Of a DNA stretch of 64,000 bases, positions 43,883-55,500 are shown one piece after another. The first letter of the stretch is position 1, and each line of letters starts with the position of its first letter. Both the position numbers and the translations under genes were made by a program. The stretch is from Stomoxys calcitrans. Lineage: Eukaryota; Arthropoda; Insecta; Diptera; Muscidae. The notes under the pieces were generated by a model. That model was not told the DNA's origin, ran no database searches, and saw only the letters and a program-made list of their open reading frames with translations. The stretch spans positions 6,448,648 through 6,512,647 of the forward strand of contig NC_081552.1 of the NCBI RefSeq assembly GCF_963082655.1, in the 5' to 3' direction.

Positions 43883-44565
43883 ATCCTCTATTGTTCCCAC
43901 ATGTTGTGAATGCCATAACCTCTCGTGATTTTCTCTCGGCAGACGAAAACACTGCAATAAACAATCTTCCCGAAGAACATCAGAAGAGATTCGAGATGGT
44001 TTTGGGTCTGTGTAACATAGCCAGGCACAACATAAAGCTCCGCGAAGAAAAACCATTTATACAAAGATACCTGCCCCGAAATGTTGCTATGATGGAAATC
44101 ATTAACGAAGAAGCCGACAAGTTATTGGCCGACGGACGCATCGAGCCATCTTGCAGCCCATATAGTTCACCCATCGTCCTGGCCAGGAAGAAGGAATGGG
44201 GTTGGAGAATGTGCATAGACTATCGTCAGCCAAACTTCATTAGTGAGCCTGATGCTTACGCTCTGCCACAGGTTAATGCTATCCTAGACCAACTGAGAAA
44301 GGCGAAATTCATATCCTCGCTAGACCTTTAGAGCGAGTATTGGCAGATCCCTCTCTAAAAAAATTTAGACACTATAAGGCCTTTACCGTTCTCGGCCGCG
44401 GATTCTTTCAATGGAAAGTAATGCCTTTCGGGCTACACTGCGCGCCCGCCACATTCCAGCCCATCATCGACAATATCATTGGCTCCGATCCACAATCGCT
44501 GGTCTTCGTCTGCCTCGATGCCATTATCATTTTGGGGAGAACATTTGATGAACGTCTACGAAACC
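43883..44565 (+). pseudogene. Ty3/gypsy reverse transcriptase relic
   Basis: 43891-44331 encodes HNIKLREEKPFIQRYLPRNV, INEEADKLLADGRIEPSCSP and YSSPIVLARKKEWGWRMCID, then YRQPNFISEPDAYALPQVNA and AKFISSLDL, ending at TAG (44329) where the LDLxxGYWQI motif should continue. In another frame 44340 onward gives FTVLGRGFFQWKVMPFGLHC and APATFQPIIDNIIGSDP. The catalytic YLDD box is CLDA (44511-44522), losing the essential second Asp. After LGRTFDERL the palm-to-thumb segment is deleted and the sequence jumps to the RNase H start. The enzyme is clearly dead. Confidence 0.85.
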
Positions 44566-44994
44566 CAGAACCCTTGTGTCCTAACTTCGCCCAACCTTTC
44601 TCCTTACAGACCGATGCCAGAAGGGAAGGTTTGGGAGCAGTCCTGTTTCAACGGCATTTGGATCAGGAGGCTGTGGTAGCATATGTCAGCCGAACACTAA
44701 CCCCGTTGGAGAAGTACTCGGCAACCGAACAAGAATGCTTGGCTATACTGTGTTCGGAAGATGCGGCCTTATCTGGAGGATTAGCACTTCACGGTTATTA
44801 CCGACAATCATTCACTAAAGTGACTTCATTCTATACAGAATCTCTCGGGACGTCTGGCACGTTGGGCACTAGAGCTCCAACAATACAATTTCGACATCGA
44901 ATACCGTAAGGGGAGCCTAAATGTCGTGGCAGAAGCATTGTCACGAGCCCCTACGCCCAATAATACCGAACATAGTGTTTTGGTTATTACCACC
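44566..44994 (+). pseudogene. Ty3/gypsy RNase H relic
   Basis: CPNFAQPFSLQTDARREGLG, AVLFQRHLDQEAVVAYVSRT and LTPLEKYSATEQECLAILCS show the RNase H fold with the TDA catalytic Asp and TEQE Glu. After frame changes near 44760 and 44900 the conserved end KGSLNVVAEALSRAPTPN appears, where the usual NVxADALSR Asp is Glu. It would degrade RNA of the RNA-DNA hybrid; here it is broken and partial. Confidence 0.8.
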
Positions 44995-45119
44995 GTGAAT
45001 TGGTATACGAAGATGTGTAATGTTCTTAATGAGGGCAGAGAGAGATTCCCAGATGTTCAGTTAATGAATGGAAAACTATACAAACACATACCCAAGCCTG
45101 GAGTGGAAATTATGTGTAC

Positions 45120-45577
45120 CCCTCAACCAAAGGGAGGTCATAATGAACGAGCACCACGATAGGGAGTCATCGGGTCATCTCTGAGGGTACAAAACGGTGA
45201 AAGCAATCCACGAGACCTATTTCTGGCCTGGGTTGACCAGGGATGTAAAGAAGTATATTGCGGAATTTGTGCCCAGTATAAAACGACACAACAACGGCCA
45301 TATGGCAACAATGCAATGATCATACCCGTGGGAGGTGTGCGCTGATTTTGTCGGTCCGTTACACAGCTAAAATAAAGGCAACACATCGCTTTTAGTCGTG
45401 GTCTACAAATTTAACTGATGGGTAGAGCTTGTTCCCAGTGGCAAGGCCACCGCTCAAATAGTGATAAAAGCGCTCAAAGTGAGGATTGTGTATAGATTCG
45501 GTTGTCCGAGAATTTTTCTTTAACAATATTTATCGTGTGCCGCTAAAAGATTTACTCAGAAGTTAGCTCAAAAGTAC
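45120..45577 (+). pseudogene. Ty3/gypsy integrase relic
   Basis: GHL at about 45172-45180, then TVKAIHETYFWPGLTRDVKK and a damaged C..C (AEFCAQYKTTQQ), is the HHCC zinc-binding region. WEVCADFVGPLHS holds the first catalytic Asp, followed by LLVVVYKFN and WVELVPSGKATAQIVIKALK with stops. The expected second Asp box (SDNG-like) is not readable after GCPRIFL. The reading ends at 45577 at the junction with a C-rich repeat. It could continue beyond that repeat at 46118. Confidence 0.75.
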
Positions 45578-46117
45578 GGTCCACTGGCAATATGGGGTTC
45601 AAATAAATGATATTTAGATATATGAGAATAGAGCACGTTGCTGATATATTTTCCGGGCTTAGTGTTTGGGGGACCACCCCAATCCCGAAAACACCCCTAA
45701 ATCGGACATATTTACCGACCATGTCGATGTGGAGCTTAACGAAAGGTATTAGGTGGTAGAGCAAGAATTGCTACCCACTTTCGGGACCAATTTTCTGGGG
45801 GTCTACCCCTTTCCCAAAATACCCCACAAACAGCTATTTTTTACTGATCATCACAATATGGGACTTAAACAAAGGTATTTGGAAGTAGAATACGAATTTG
45901 ATATCCAAATTTAGGACCATGTATTTAGGGCATCACCCCTTCCCCAAAACACCCCCAAAGGGAAACAATTTTTCGACCATGCCTATATGTGGCTCAAATG
46001 AAAGGTGATTGAGATTATAAATCGAATTTGATAACCTATTTTGGGGCCATGTGTTTGGGGGACGCCTCATCCTCTAAACTACTCTTAAGCCAAGGGCTAC
46101 ATGGGGTTTAAATAATT
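45578..46117 (+). repeat. C-rich repeat interrupting the gypsy relic
   Basis: Starts TGGCAATATGGGGTTCAAAT. Units 45585-45780 are very like 17820-18000, sharing AGAGCACGTTGCTGATATAT and TTAGTGTTTGGGGGACCACC. No terminal duplication was recognised. It separates integrase from the downstream coding-like tail. Confidence 0.75.
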
Positions 46118-46899
46118 GGTATTTGAGAGAAGAAGACAAGGAAACACCTCCTTTGAAACAGTTTATGATTATCCATCAGGAAGAATGGAGAGAAAGCCCA
46201 CTCGTCTGAGAAAAACAAATCGGTTCGGTCGGCTAAGCTGCTTCCAAGCCACCTTTGCGGAAGCCCGACCACGGGTAACCATGAATGTTTTACTTCAAAA
46301 ACCCGAGGTAACTGACAAGATACACCCTCCGACCAACAAGTCCGATACTTCATCGCGTCAGTAGCAACCAATAGTGAAAAGCCGAACAGTGTACCAATAA
46401 TGAAAAGCCGAACAGCGTACCCCTCGTCTAGTCAACAATCAATACCACCTCTAGCTCCGCTGCACCTGGAGCGACGAGTAGTATCGACCCGAATGGTATG
46501 CCCTCCAACTTTCCAGACAGGGTCGATGCCATCCCTATCCCCACTCCGTTCGACACAAGGGAAGAGATACAAGTGACGGCCACGCCTTACACTTCACAGA
46601 GGACCGCTCAAAGAAAAGTTAACCTCTCCAACTCGAATCGCATGGAAATGGGCGAGCCTAAGTCGCCAACCCAGGCAAACCCCATATTGACAAAAGTTAC
46701 CGAGAGGCCCACGCAAATCCTGGCGGTGCGACCAAAAGAAACGGCAGATGTGACTGCGGCTTGGCTCTCTCGCCTTCGAATCAGGCGACCACGATCGCAA
46801 CGGTTGCACCAAACCCAGATAAAGATACCTGGAAGACCAACAATAAAAATCACCTGCTTGAATAGGGATATGTCCAGATTGCTCAATGAAGCAAAGTAA
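46118..46899 (+). pseudogene. Probable gypsy post-integrase tail, broken
   Basis: A region richer in G+C than its flanks, with two open pieces: 46116-46364 (NRFGRLSCFQATFAEARPRV) and 46498-46899 (133 codons, proline/threonine/arginine-rich, ending GRPTIKITCLNRDMSRLLNE then AK). Composition and position right of the integrase relic suggest the C-terminal Pol tail or a third ORF of the same element. I recognise no catalytic domain. A ~27-bp segment (AATGAAAAGCCGAACAGCGT) is tandemly repeated at 46365-46425. It could also belong to another element. Confidence 0.45.
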
Positions 46900-48110
46900 C
46901 GATTCGTTGTCGACTTCACATTTTGCATATTACGACAACCGTGGCCACTGTGCACTTGTCATCTCTCTATCCATTGTGCCTCAGTGCCAGCCACAGTCAT
47001 CCGAACATATATTTGTTCATACAAACATACGATGGTCTCGACCAGCACATCGTTATTCACGGGCTGATCACACAACTATCTGTAAGTATGTTTGGTAATA
47101 TAAACACACGCTGGCCGTGGTTATCAGCGCAGGTGGTGGACATTCATACACACCGGTAAGAAGGGTATACGAACTGATGTGGGAATGGCATTCATATCTT
47201 CGCACAGATGATCACATTGAATGTCGTTATTCGATGTCTTTTTTAACAAAACAAGTGAAACATATTTCTCACTTGGTTCATTTGATAGTCAGTACTTAGA
47301 TGTGTGGCATGTATTTATATTTCTACAAGTATTTAATAATTTAATAATGGATTTGGATTTGGATTTGATTAAAACCAAAACTAAATAAAACAGTATAAAT
47401 AAAATACGTATATCGAGGAGTCATATTCAGCTCTTTAAAAATGATCTGTCTAATGTTGCTCAATATTTACCTTTTTTAAGACGGACATACAGATGAAAAT
47501 ATAGGGAGAATATTTTTTTTCCTTTTGATTCCAATAAGCAAAATATGAAATAATATGGGGTTCAAAAACCATTAACCAGTTCCGCCACGGACATACACTG
47601 GAGCGGTTTGAGATTTTTCATTACAAAAATCATATCTTTTCAAGAGAACCAAATAATTGAATGATTTAAACGGCATATGACAGATAAGTTTTCAGCTTAT
47701 AAAATGAATTTTTAAGAAGGTTGCTTTGCTTTCTGGGTGCTTAGCTTATCAAATTCAAAATTCGAGGGAAAAATAGTAACTTTTTTATTTAAGATTTTCT
47801 ATCCGTTTTAAAGCTTTAATATTTTCAAATTATCAACCAAAACAAAAAAAAAAAAATATTAAAATATGTTTTTGATTTGTTGTGAAATTTTCATAACAAT
47901 TCGTGATTTAGTTTTTTTTCGGAAATTTACGGTAGTGAAACGTATTACTTTTAAAAGGAAAGGGCAATCTTTGTAAATTTTTATTATTCGGAGAATTCCG
48001 TGACCTTTCCAATGGTATACTCATATTTGCAACTGGTAAAGAAATACTGCCACGATTCCGAAAACGCCGACGATACCTTGACAGAAATCTGAGAAAAAAT
48101 TTGGAAACTC
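46900..48110. other. Non-coding stretch, possibly gypsy 3' remnant then AT-rich DNA
   Basis: 46900-47300 is less AT-rich (GCACATCGTTATTCACGGGC) and could be 3' untranslated or LTR remnant, but no matching 5' copy was found. 47300-48110 is AT-rich without recognised features. Confidence 0.35.
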
Positions 48111-49900
48111 TAATATCTCATAAAAGTTACAGATGCGCGTGTCTTTTGTAGGAGTTTAAGAACTCTATCTTTTACAAAAGGAATCATGACGATCGGCCTA
48201 TATATGCCTATTTGCCAGCACTTCAAAATTTTAAATGCTAGAGGTGACCAACATTCACGCCCCATGTCAGCCTCTGGACCTACTTGGGTCTCCAAATTTG
48301 GATAGTTGTTAGAAATCATCTCCACATTCACTACGTCAAGTTTCGTATAGATATTCTCATCCATTCAAATACTATAGAATTATTCCAAGGATTTTTCGAT
48401 TGTGGGACATATTCCCCCAAAATTTTCTAAACAATATATTTTTACATTTTTTGCCTCAAAAAACAAAAAAATTTAGGCAACTATGGGCAGCCAAATTTTT
48501 TTGAATTATGTTAATGGACATTCGATGAGCATATTTTGAAAATATGGCGAGGGTTATTTTGGATTTTTTTTTTATTTTCCATCAAATTTGAAGAATGGGT
48601 ACTTTTTAAATAGTGATTTACATGGAGAATCTGAAAGAAATCATTATTATTATTTTTGTTTTTGATAACTCTACACTTATTAAATATATTCTTCCGTAGA
48701 CAATATAAAAGATATTAATCCCTTTACTAGTTTTCAAGATATAACCTAAACTATTTTTTCCAAAAAATCGAAAAAAGGTCTACTTTGAATGGCTGTATCT
48801 CCTAAAACTAAAATCTGACATTTTTCAAATCGTTGGAATGTTTTACATAAGATAGGTCCTTTCAAAATTTCGTATTCGCACGTGAAAATTTTGATTTTCG
48901 CCACCTGTTTCCTCTGTCTGCGCCATAGTGCGACGTCCAAAGTAGGATGTAGTGTTTTCTAAGGAATCCAGTTCAAAAACGAAATTTGCCTTCTATATAT
49001 CTATGATATGCTGTTCTTTGAATGAAAGCATTAAACTTAGTGGTCTCAAAATACAAAATAAACTGTTAATTTTTTTATATAAACAACTTTTTGAAAAAAA
49101 TTTTTTAGGATTTTTTAGTAACAATTTCATATGAAAGCGATATTTTTTTTAATTTTAAAGTGGAATTCCGGTTAAAATGATTAATATCGAAAGCGTTACG
49201 TCCCATGACTAAATGGATTGTGAAAACTTTCTTATGAAAAATATTGACTCAATTTTGTCTTATATGTGTCATCAGATAACTGTAAATGTAACGCCCTCTG
49301 GGAAAATATTTATATTTTTTTATCAGAAATCTACCCCCATTAAAAAGCTGCATCCTAATTAGGGTTGGCATACAGTTTCCCTTAAAACATGTCATCACAA
49401 TTTAACCTTAATCCACTAAAACTTCCAAACAAATGAATAATAATTTTGGCAAAAGAAAAGTTTCTGCTTTCGCTTAGGGCAAGTTTTTGAATAATTTTTA
49501 TAAATCATCGAAGTCATTATCGCTGCCATCATCAGCAGCCATTTACAACATCAACATGAGGGCCGAACATTAAACAACAAAACAGGACCTCCCATTTTTG
49601 GTTATTAACGTTTAATTAAATTGATACGTTGTCGTGAACGCCGTTATGCCTTAACGGCAAATAACCGTTGAGCTGGCGAATTCTTTGTCTTGCTACAAAT
49701 AAATCGCTGAAACATGTAAAGTAACACATTTATCTCATTTGACCTGATTTTTCGACTGTTTCAAGTATTTGTTTTTTGTTGGTTTCGTCTGTGTGTCTGC
49801 AGCCTGTTGCTGGGCTGGCAGGAGGCTTAATACATTTTAAAAATGTTTTTACCCACATTTCCGTGTTTAATTTCACCTAATAATGCAATAATACTTAAAT
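48111..49900. other. AT-rich non-coding DNA with a dispersed repeat
   Basis: 48530-48632 is the inverted counterpart of 56626-56735. 48720-48960 (TGGCTGTATCTCCTAAAACT, CGCCACCTGTTTCCTCTGTC) looks like another unnamed repeat. 49480-49900 appears unique. No gene is supported. Confidence 0.4.
48530..48632 (-). repeat. Unnamed dispersed repeat, copy 1
   Basis: Reverse complement reads GTAAATCACTATTTAAAAAG ... TCAAATTTGATGGAAAATAA ... CCAAAATAACCCTCGCCATA. It matches 56626-56735 with moderate divergence. Confidence 0.75.
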
Positions 49901-50584
49901 GATTCACTTTGCACATTGGAAGCACACATTCGTATAATAAGACAAGCTGTAACCAAAAAACAAATAATCAGACAAATAAAAAAGCAGAAATTACGCAAAA
50001 ATTAATAATCCGTAACGTGCCTTTTATGGCCAGGCCGGAATTATGGGGAATCGTTGTATGGCATCAAATAATACCTCTACATCGCCCCACGAATTGTTGA
50101 CATGCATAGCGGAACAGTGACATATTATGGATGACACTACAAAAGGTGTCATGTCATAATCACTTGAGAGGTATTCAATGGAAAATGGATTTTTTATGGG
50201 AACACCAACCAAGATGATGGACATTTAAGAATGAGTTCTCTTTTAAAACGGGGTGAAATGAACTCCATATGAATTGGCCTTGCCTCATAAAAACGAGGGA
50301 CTAGTAGAAAATTGTGAAAGTTTCTCTGTTAAATACATTGATTTAAAAGTCATAATGACAATAAAATTGCTGCCATTAGCCATTTGTAAACCACCGTTCG
50401 TTCCAAAAAAGAATTGCCTAAACTCTAATTCTTGTAGAACTCTAATTGCCATGTGTCTGTCTAATCAATGACCAGACATTGGGTCCCTACCAACATCAGT
50501 TCAAATTGTATCAATCCAATTGAATTCAGAGCAATTTGTTGCTGCTGACGTACATACATCGTACATCTGTAGAGAATAAAGGCG
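49901..50584. other. Non-coding DNA, apparently low-copy
   Basis: Short frames only, no recognised repeat. Contains GATGACACTACAAAAGGTGT, part of a weak dyad (GACAC/GTGTC). Confidence 0.35.
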
Positions 50585-51769
50585 AACAAGTAAAAGCGTG
50601 CTAAGTTCGGCCGAGCCGAATCTTATATACCCTCCACCATGAATCGCATTTGTCGAATTCTTTTCCCGACAACTCTTCTTAGACACAAAAGGATATAAGA
50701 AAAGATTTGCTCTGCTATTAGAGCGATATCAAGATATGGTCCGGTTTGGACCACAATTAAATTATATGTTGGAGACCTGTGTAAAATGTCAGCCAATTCG
50801 AATAAGAATTGCGCCTTTTGGGGGCTCAAGAAGTAAAATAGAGAGATCGATTTATATGGGAGCTGTATCGGACTATAGACCGATTCAGACCATAATAAAC
50901 ACGTATGTTGATGGTCATGAGAGGATACGTCGTACATAATTTCAAGCAAATCGGATAATAAGTGCGACCTCTAGAGGCCCAAGAAGTCAAGATCCCAGAT
51001 CGGTTTATATGGCAGCTATATCAGGTTATGAATCGATTTGAACCTTATTTGACACAGTTGTTGAAAGTAAGAATAAAATACGTCATGCAAAATTTCAGCC
51101 AAATCGGATAGGAATTGCGGCCTCTAGAAGCTCAAGAAGTCAAGTCCCCATATCTGTTTATATGACAGCTATATCAGGTTATGAACCGATTTGAACCATA
51201 CTTGGCACAGTTGTTGGATATCATAAAAAAAATACTTTGTGCTACTATTTATTAAAATCGGATGAGAATTGCGCCCTCTAGAGGCTCAAGAAGTCAAGAC
51301 CCAAGATGGGTTTATATGACAGCTATATCAGGTTATGAACCGATTTGAACCACACCTGGCACAGCTGTTGAATATCATAACAAAACACGTCGTGCAAAAT
51401 TTCATTCCAATCGGATAAGAATTGCGCACTCTAAAGGCTCAAGAAGTCAAGACCCAAGATCGGTTTATATGGCAGCTATATCAAAACATGCACCGATATG
51501 GCCCATTTACAATACCAACCGACCTACACTAATATGAAGTATTTGTGCAAAACCTCAAGCGGCTAGCTTTACTCCTTCGGAAGTTAGCGTGCTTTCGACA
51601 GACAGACGGACGGACGGACAGGCGGACGGACATGGCTAGATCGACACAAAATGTTACGACGATCAAGAATATATATACTTTATGGGGTCTCAGACGAATA
51701 TTTTGAGTAGTTACAAACATAATGACGAAATTAGTATACCCCCCATCCAATGGTGGAGGGTATAAAAAT
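50585..51769 (-). mobile_element. HINE/DINE-1-like element, complete minus copy
   Basis: Inverted 3' end AACAAGTAAAAGCGTGCTAA with GTTCGGCCGAGCCGAATC, then TATACCCTCCACCATGAATC. Four to five core units (ATATGGCAGCTATATCAGGT) follow, then a short GACGGACGGACAGGCGGACG block, TACGACGATCAAGAATATAT and the inverted 5' end ATGGTGGAGGGTATAAAAAT. It is very similar to 33091-34910. Confidence 0.9.
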
Positions 51770-52044
51770 AACAGAGCTCAGACAATAACATCGATCAGCG
51801 AGGAGTGTATGACTGATGGTAATAAAAATTAATCATGTGCACACTTAATTTGAAACTTGGCCGTAAAAATGCAACAACTCGGCTACCAAAAAAACAAGAC
51901 AATAGGCTACAAAAGACAGCGAGAGATTAAAATTGAAACTTGTTGGGCTAAAGAAGTCTGAAAATACGAAAATAAAACTACATTCACTAATAAAAACGAA
52001 AATGGTATATAGATTTTTTAAATATTAAACCATAAGGTATACAA
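51770..52044. other. Short non-coding spacer
   Basis: A-rich, nothing recognised. Confidence 0.35.
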
Positions 52045-52520
52045 TACAAGTAAAGCGTGCTTATTTCGGCCGGGCCGAATATTGGGGACTCACCACCATG
52101 GATTCTACCAAAAATCTATACAAAATAAATTTTTTTGTAGGGCATAATTTTATTCTACATACCAAACTTTTGTCAAACCAGCAAAAATTAAAGCTTCTAG
52201 GAACCAAACAAGGATGATCGAGAGACCGGTTTACATGGGAGGTATATCAGGTTATAGACTGATTTTGGCCGTATTTGGCACAGTTTTTGGAAGTCAAAAA
52301 CAGAACACCGCATGCAAAATTTCGGCCAAATCAGAAAATATTGCGGCTTGTATGGACTCAAGAAGTCAACTAGGAAGATCGGTTTATATGGGAGCTATAT
52401 CAGGTTATAGAACGATTTGGACCGTACGTGGCACAGTTGTTGGAAGTTGCGGGTTTCAGGGGCTCAAAAAGCCAAATCGGGATATCGGTTGAATGGGCGA
52501 TATATTGAAATCTGAACCGG
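52045..52520 (-). mobile_element. HINE fragment, 3' end plus partial core
   Basis: Inverted 3' end ACAAGTAAAGCGTGCTTATT, TTCGGCCGGGCCGAATATTG, ACTCACCACCATGGATTC. Then come AAACCAGCAAAAATTAAAGC (shared with 8687-9047), GAGAGACCGGTTTACATGGG, and two core units. The 5' end is missing. Confidence 0.75.
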
Positions 52521-52842
52521 TATAGGGCATACAAATATTTCTATAATAATTTAGGTAAAATTTAATAATTCCTTCCAGAAACCTTTAATTTCAGTACTTT
52601 GTTGACTAGCTCGATCAATGTGACTCTTTTGGGGAGCTTTCGGTGTTGGGTAGCTGACAGATTCGACCAATGGGCATACATATCAAATCAAACCTTTTTT
52701 GGGGTGGGGCGCTCAGAGACTTGTCGACCAATTTCGGAACTCAGATACGTACATCAGATTGTAACACAAAAAAGGAAGAGAGATAGACACATTGGTCTTT
52801 TCAAAATTTGATATAGATCCCAAAATATATTTATATATATTA

Positions 52843-52940
<98 letters not shown>

Positions 52941-53140
52941 ATATTAGCATCCAAAATATCTTTTGGGACCGCTTTTATATTGTGGTGATCTGCCGACATG
53001 ATGTACTGCATTCTAGCATAAAACTGGTAAACAAAGTTCACACTTGAACAGTATTAATAGGAAAATAATTAACTGTACCCTCCGGTTCTAATGCTGAATC
53101 GGGTTAGCAATGTCCGTCTGTCCACGTATATCTGTCGTTT
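52521..53140. other. Non-coding DNA around a long AT microsatellite
   Basis: Holds the (AT)n tract at 52824-52939. TGTACCCTCCGGTTCTAATG and ATGTCCGTCTGTCCACGTAT at 53073-53130 look like a diverged HINE 5' fragment. Confidence 0.45.
52824..52939. repeat. (AT)n microsatellite
   Basis: TATATAT-type repeat, pure AT dinucleotides for about 88 bp from 52851 to 52938. The frame through it (poly Ile-Tyr) is not a gene. Confidence 0.98.
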
Positions 53141-53710
53141 GTTTTTGTACCCACCACCGAAGGATGGGGGTATATTAATTTTGTTATTTCGTTTGCAACA
53201 CATCGAAACGACCCTATAGAGTATATATATTCTTGATCAGCGCAAAAGTCTAAGACGATCTAGCCATTTCCGTCCGTCTGTCTGTTGAAACTACACTTCA
53301 GTCTTTAAAAATAGAGATATTGAGCTGAAACTTTGCACAAATTCCTATCTTGTCCTCAAGCAGGTTAAGTTCGAAGATGGGCTATATTGGACTATATCTT
53401 CATATAACCCCATTTAGACCGATCCGCCGATTTAGGGTTTTAGGCCCATAAAAGCCACATTTATTATCTGATTTAGCTGAAATTTGGGACAGTGAGTTGT
53501 GTTAGGCTTTTCGACATTTTTCTGCAACTTGGCCCAAATCGATCCAGATTTGGATATAGCTGCCATATAGATCGATATCTCGATTTAAAGTCTTAGCCCC
53601 ATAAAAGGCACATTTATAATCTGATTTCACTGAAATTTGACTCAGTGACTTATGTTAGGCTTTTCGACATCCTTGTCGTATATGGTTCAGATCGGTTTAT
53701 TTTTAGATAT
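53141..53710 (+). mobile_element. 3'-truncated HINE element
   Basis: 5' end GTTTTTGTACCCACCACCGA, GGGGGTATATTAATTTTGTT, TTCTTGATCAGCGCAAAAGT, GTCCGTCTGTCTGTTGAAAC. Two to three core units (GATATAGCTGCCATATAGAT) run to about 53710. No subterminal repeat or palindrome at the right. Confidence 0.85.
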
Positions 53711-55500
53711 AATTACTATTTTCTTTTATTTTCATATAAGTTTATGCAAAAAAATTGCAAATAATGGACAACTATAAACGTACAATATTAAAAAAATAAT
53801 TTTTGACCAAATTTTACGAAGAGCCATCTACGTTCTGCTTAAATGATGCTGCTAATTTCCCCTCCGTACTTTATTAAAATCGATCGAAAATCTGTTTTTT
53901 ATGGAAAAGATGTCCGGTAAAACTTGCATCCAACTATTGGCGTATGTTCCTATAATTTGCATAATATCTTTATAAGTCCTAAAGTTTTCCTAATTTGTTG
54001 GAGATATAATAAGAAAAGGTGGTAAAACAAGATATCAGATATACGAAGTGATTTTCACGTTATTGCAACTGTCAACTTTTTTCTTTCATTGCCCACTAAT
54101 TTTTTCTCGGTAGATGAAATAAATAAATAATTGATGGCAATTTTTTTCCCATAGATAAAAGTCTACCGACAAATATTATTTTACAACATTTCTTTATTTA
54201 AGGTGGGTATTAAGATCTTTTTATTGTAATCTTTTCATTGTAAAAATATTTTTTTGGAAAAAGATCAATAATTCAAAAAGAAAATTTTAAAATGTTTTAA
54301 AAAATATTTCACTGTGTCTAACTCTACGTTTAAAGCTTACAGAAGTAATAAATCTCTACTAGAATTAATGCTGCTTGATATTGACTGATAGATTTTGATC
54401 CTAATTCACTATGAGCTCCGTTTCAATTGCATAAAATACTGTATCATGAATTATGAAATTTCAAACAAAAAACTGAATTTTTTCTTTTGAAATAATTATA
54501 TTAAAATGTAAATTAATTAATTTAGGTGATTTGGTATTTAAAGAAAATGTAATTTACCAATTAAATACGAATGCGTAGAAAAATACCCAAGAATAGAGAT
54601 GTCTTAGAAAAATTTCAGCTCCATAATGAAATTTGGACTGGCGTAAAGTGGACGACAAAAACTAGGTAAAAACTAATTTCCCCGTGTTTTGGGGGATATT
54701 GGCTGGTCAAAATCGGCAACTTTTTACATCAAAAAATATATACAACAAAATCTTTTTCTCAAAATTCTTAGGAGTGTGATTTCTGGAATTTATTTTAGTG
54801 TCTTGTTGCATTTTATGGTTTCTATATTAAAAAATTAAATTTGTGGCGATAAGCCAGTAGGAGCTATGCTATGTCGATGTAAATAAATCCAGCTTTCTTC
54901 GTCAAATGGTTACAACATATTATGATTTTTTTTTTGTTTTAAATACATTTTGGCTTAGTACAATTTTTTTCAAAAATTTTTACAATTTTTTTTTTTAAAT
55001 TTTCTTTAAAAAATATAACTACGTCTATATAAATGCTCTAGATTATCAATATTTGAAAATTCATCCAAATTGGACAAGGAATACAGGGTCAAGCGTTATG
55101 GGTTAAAATGTCTTTACAAATATTTATTGAAAAAGTAGGAAAATATTTTCGTTTAAAAAAATGTTATTGAAATTTATCGAAATCTTTCTTTTAGAAAAAA
55201 TAAGCTCGAGGATGCCAAAATTTATTCTTATGTAGAAAAGTTAATTTTGTGATATTTTATTCTGTTTCTTTTTTCTACTTGGGACAGAAAAACATAATAA
55301 AAAAACGTTAAAAATGTAGTGTCGCAAAATGCATCGAGCACGCACAAACAATTTTATTGAAATTTTGGCCTTATAATATAATTTCGAGGTAGGCTCGGCA
55401 AAAGTTTGCCTTTAGGAAAATTGTCACTGGAATATAGTCTTTACAATAGAAAATAATCCTTAAAACGTAGTCTTTAGAAAATTTTTTATTAAGATATTGT
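53711..55500. other. AT-rich non-coding DNA
   Basis: Long AT-rich stretch with poly-T runs (e.g. 54928-54940, 54989-54998) and no recognised repeat or coding frame. Confidence 0.45.

Noticed and set aside
46886..47299. 3' LTR of the gypsy element
   Set aside because: No matching copy on the 5' side, no clear TG...CA ends and no polypurine tract could be fixed by eye. Kept only as a possibility.
52754..53041. 95-codon minus-strand ORF with poly Ile-Tyr
   Set aside because: It is the translation of the (AT)n microsatellite.
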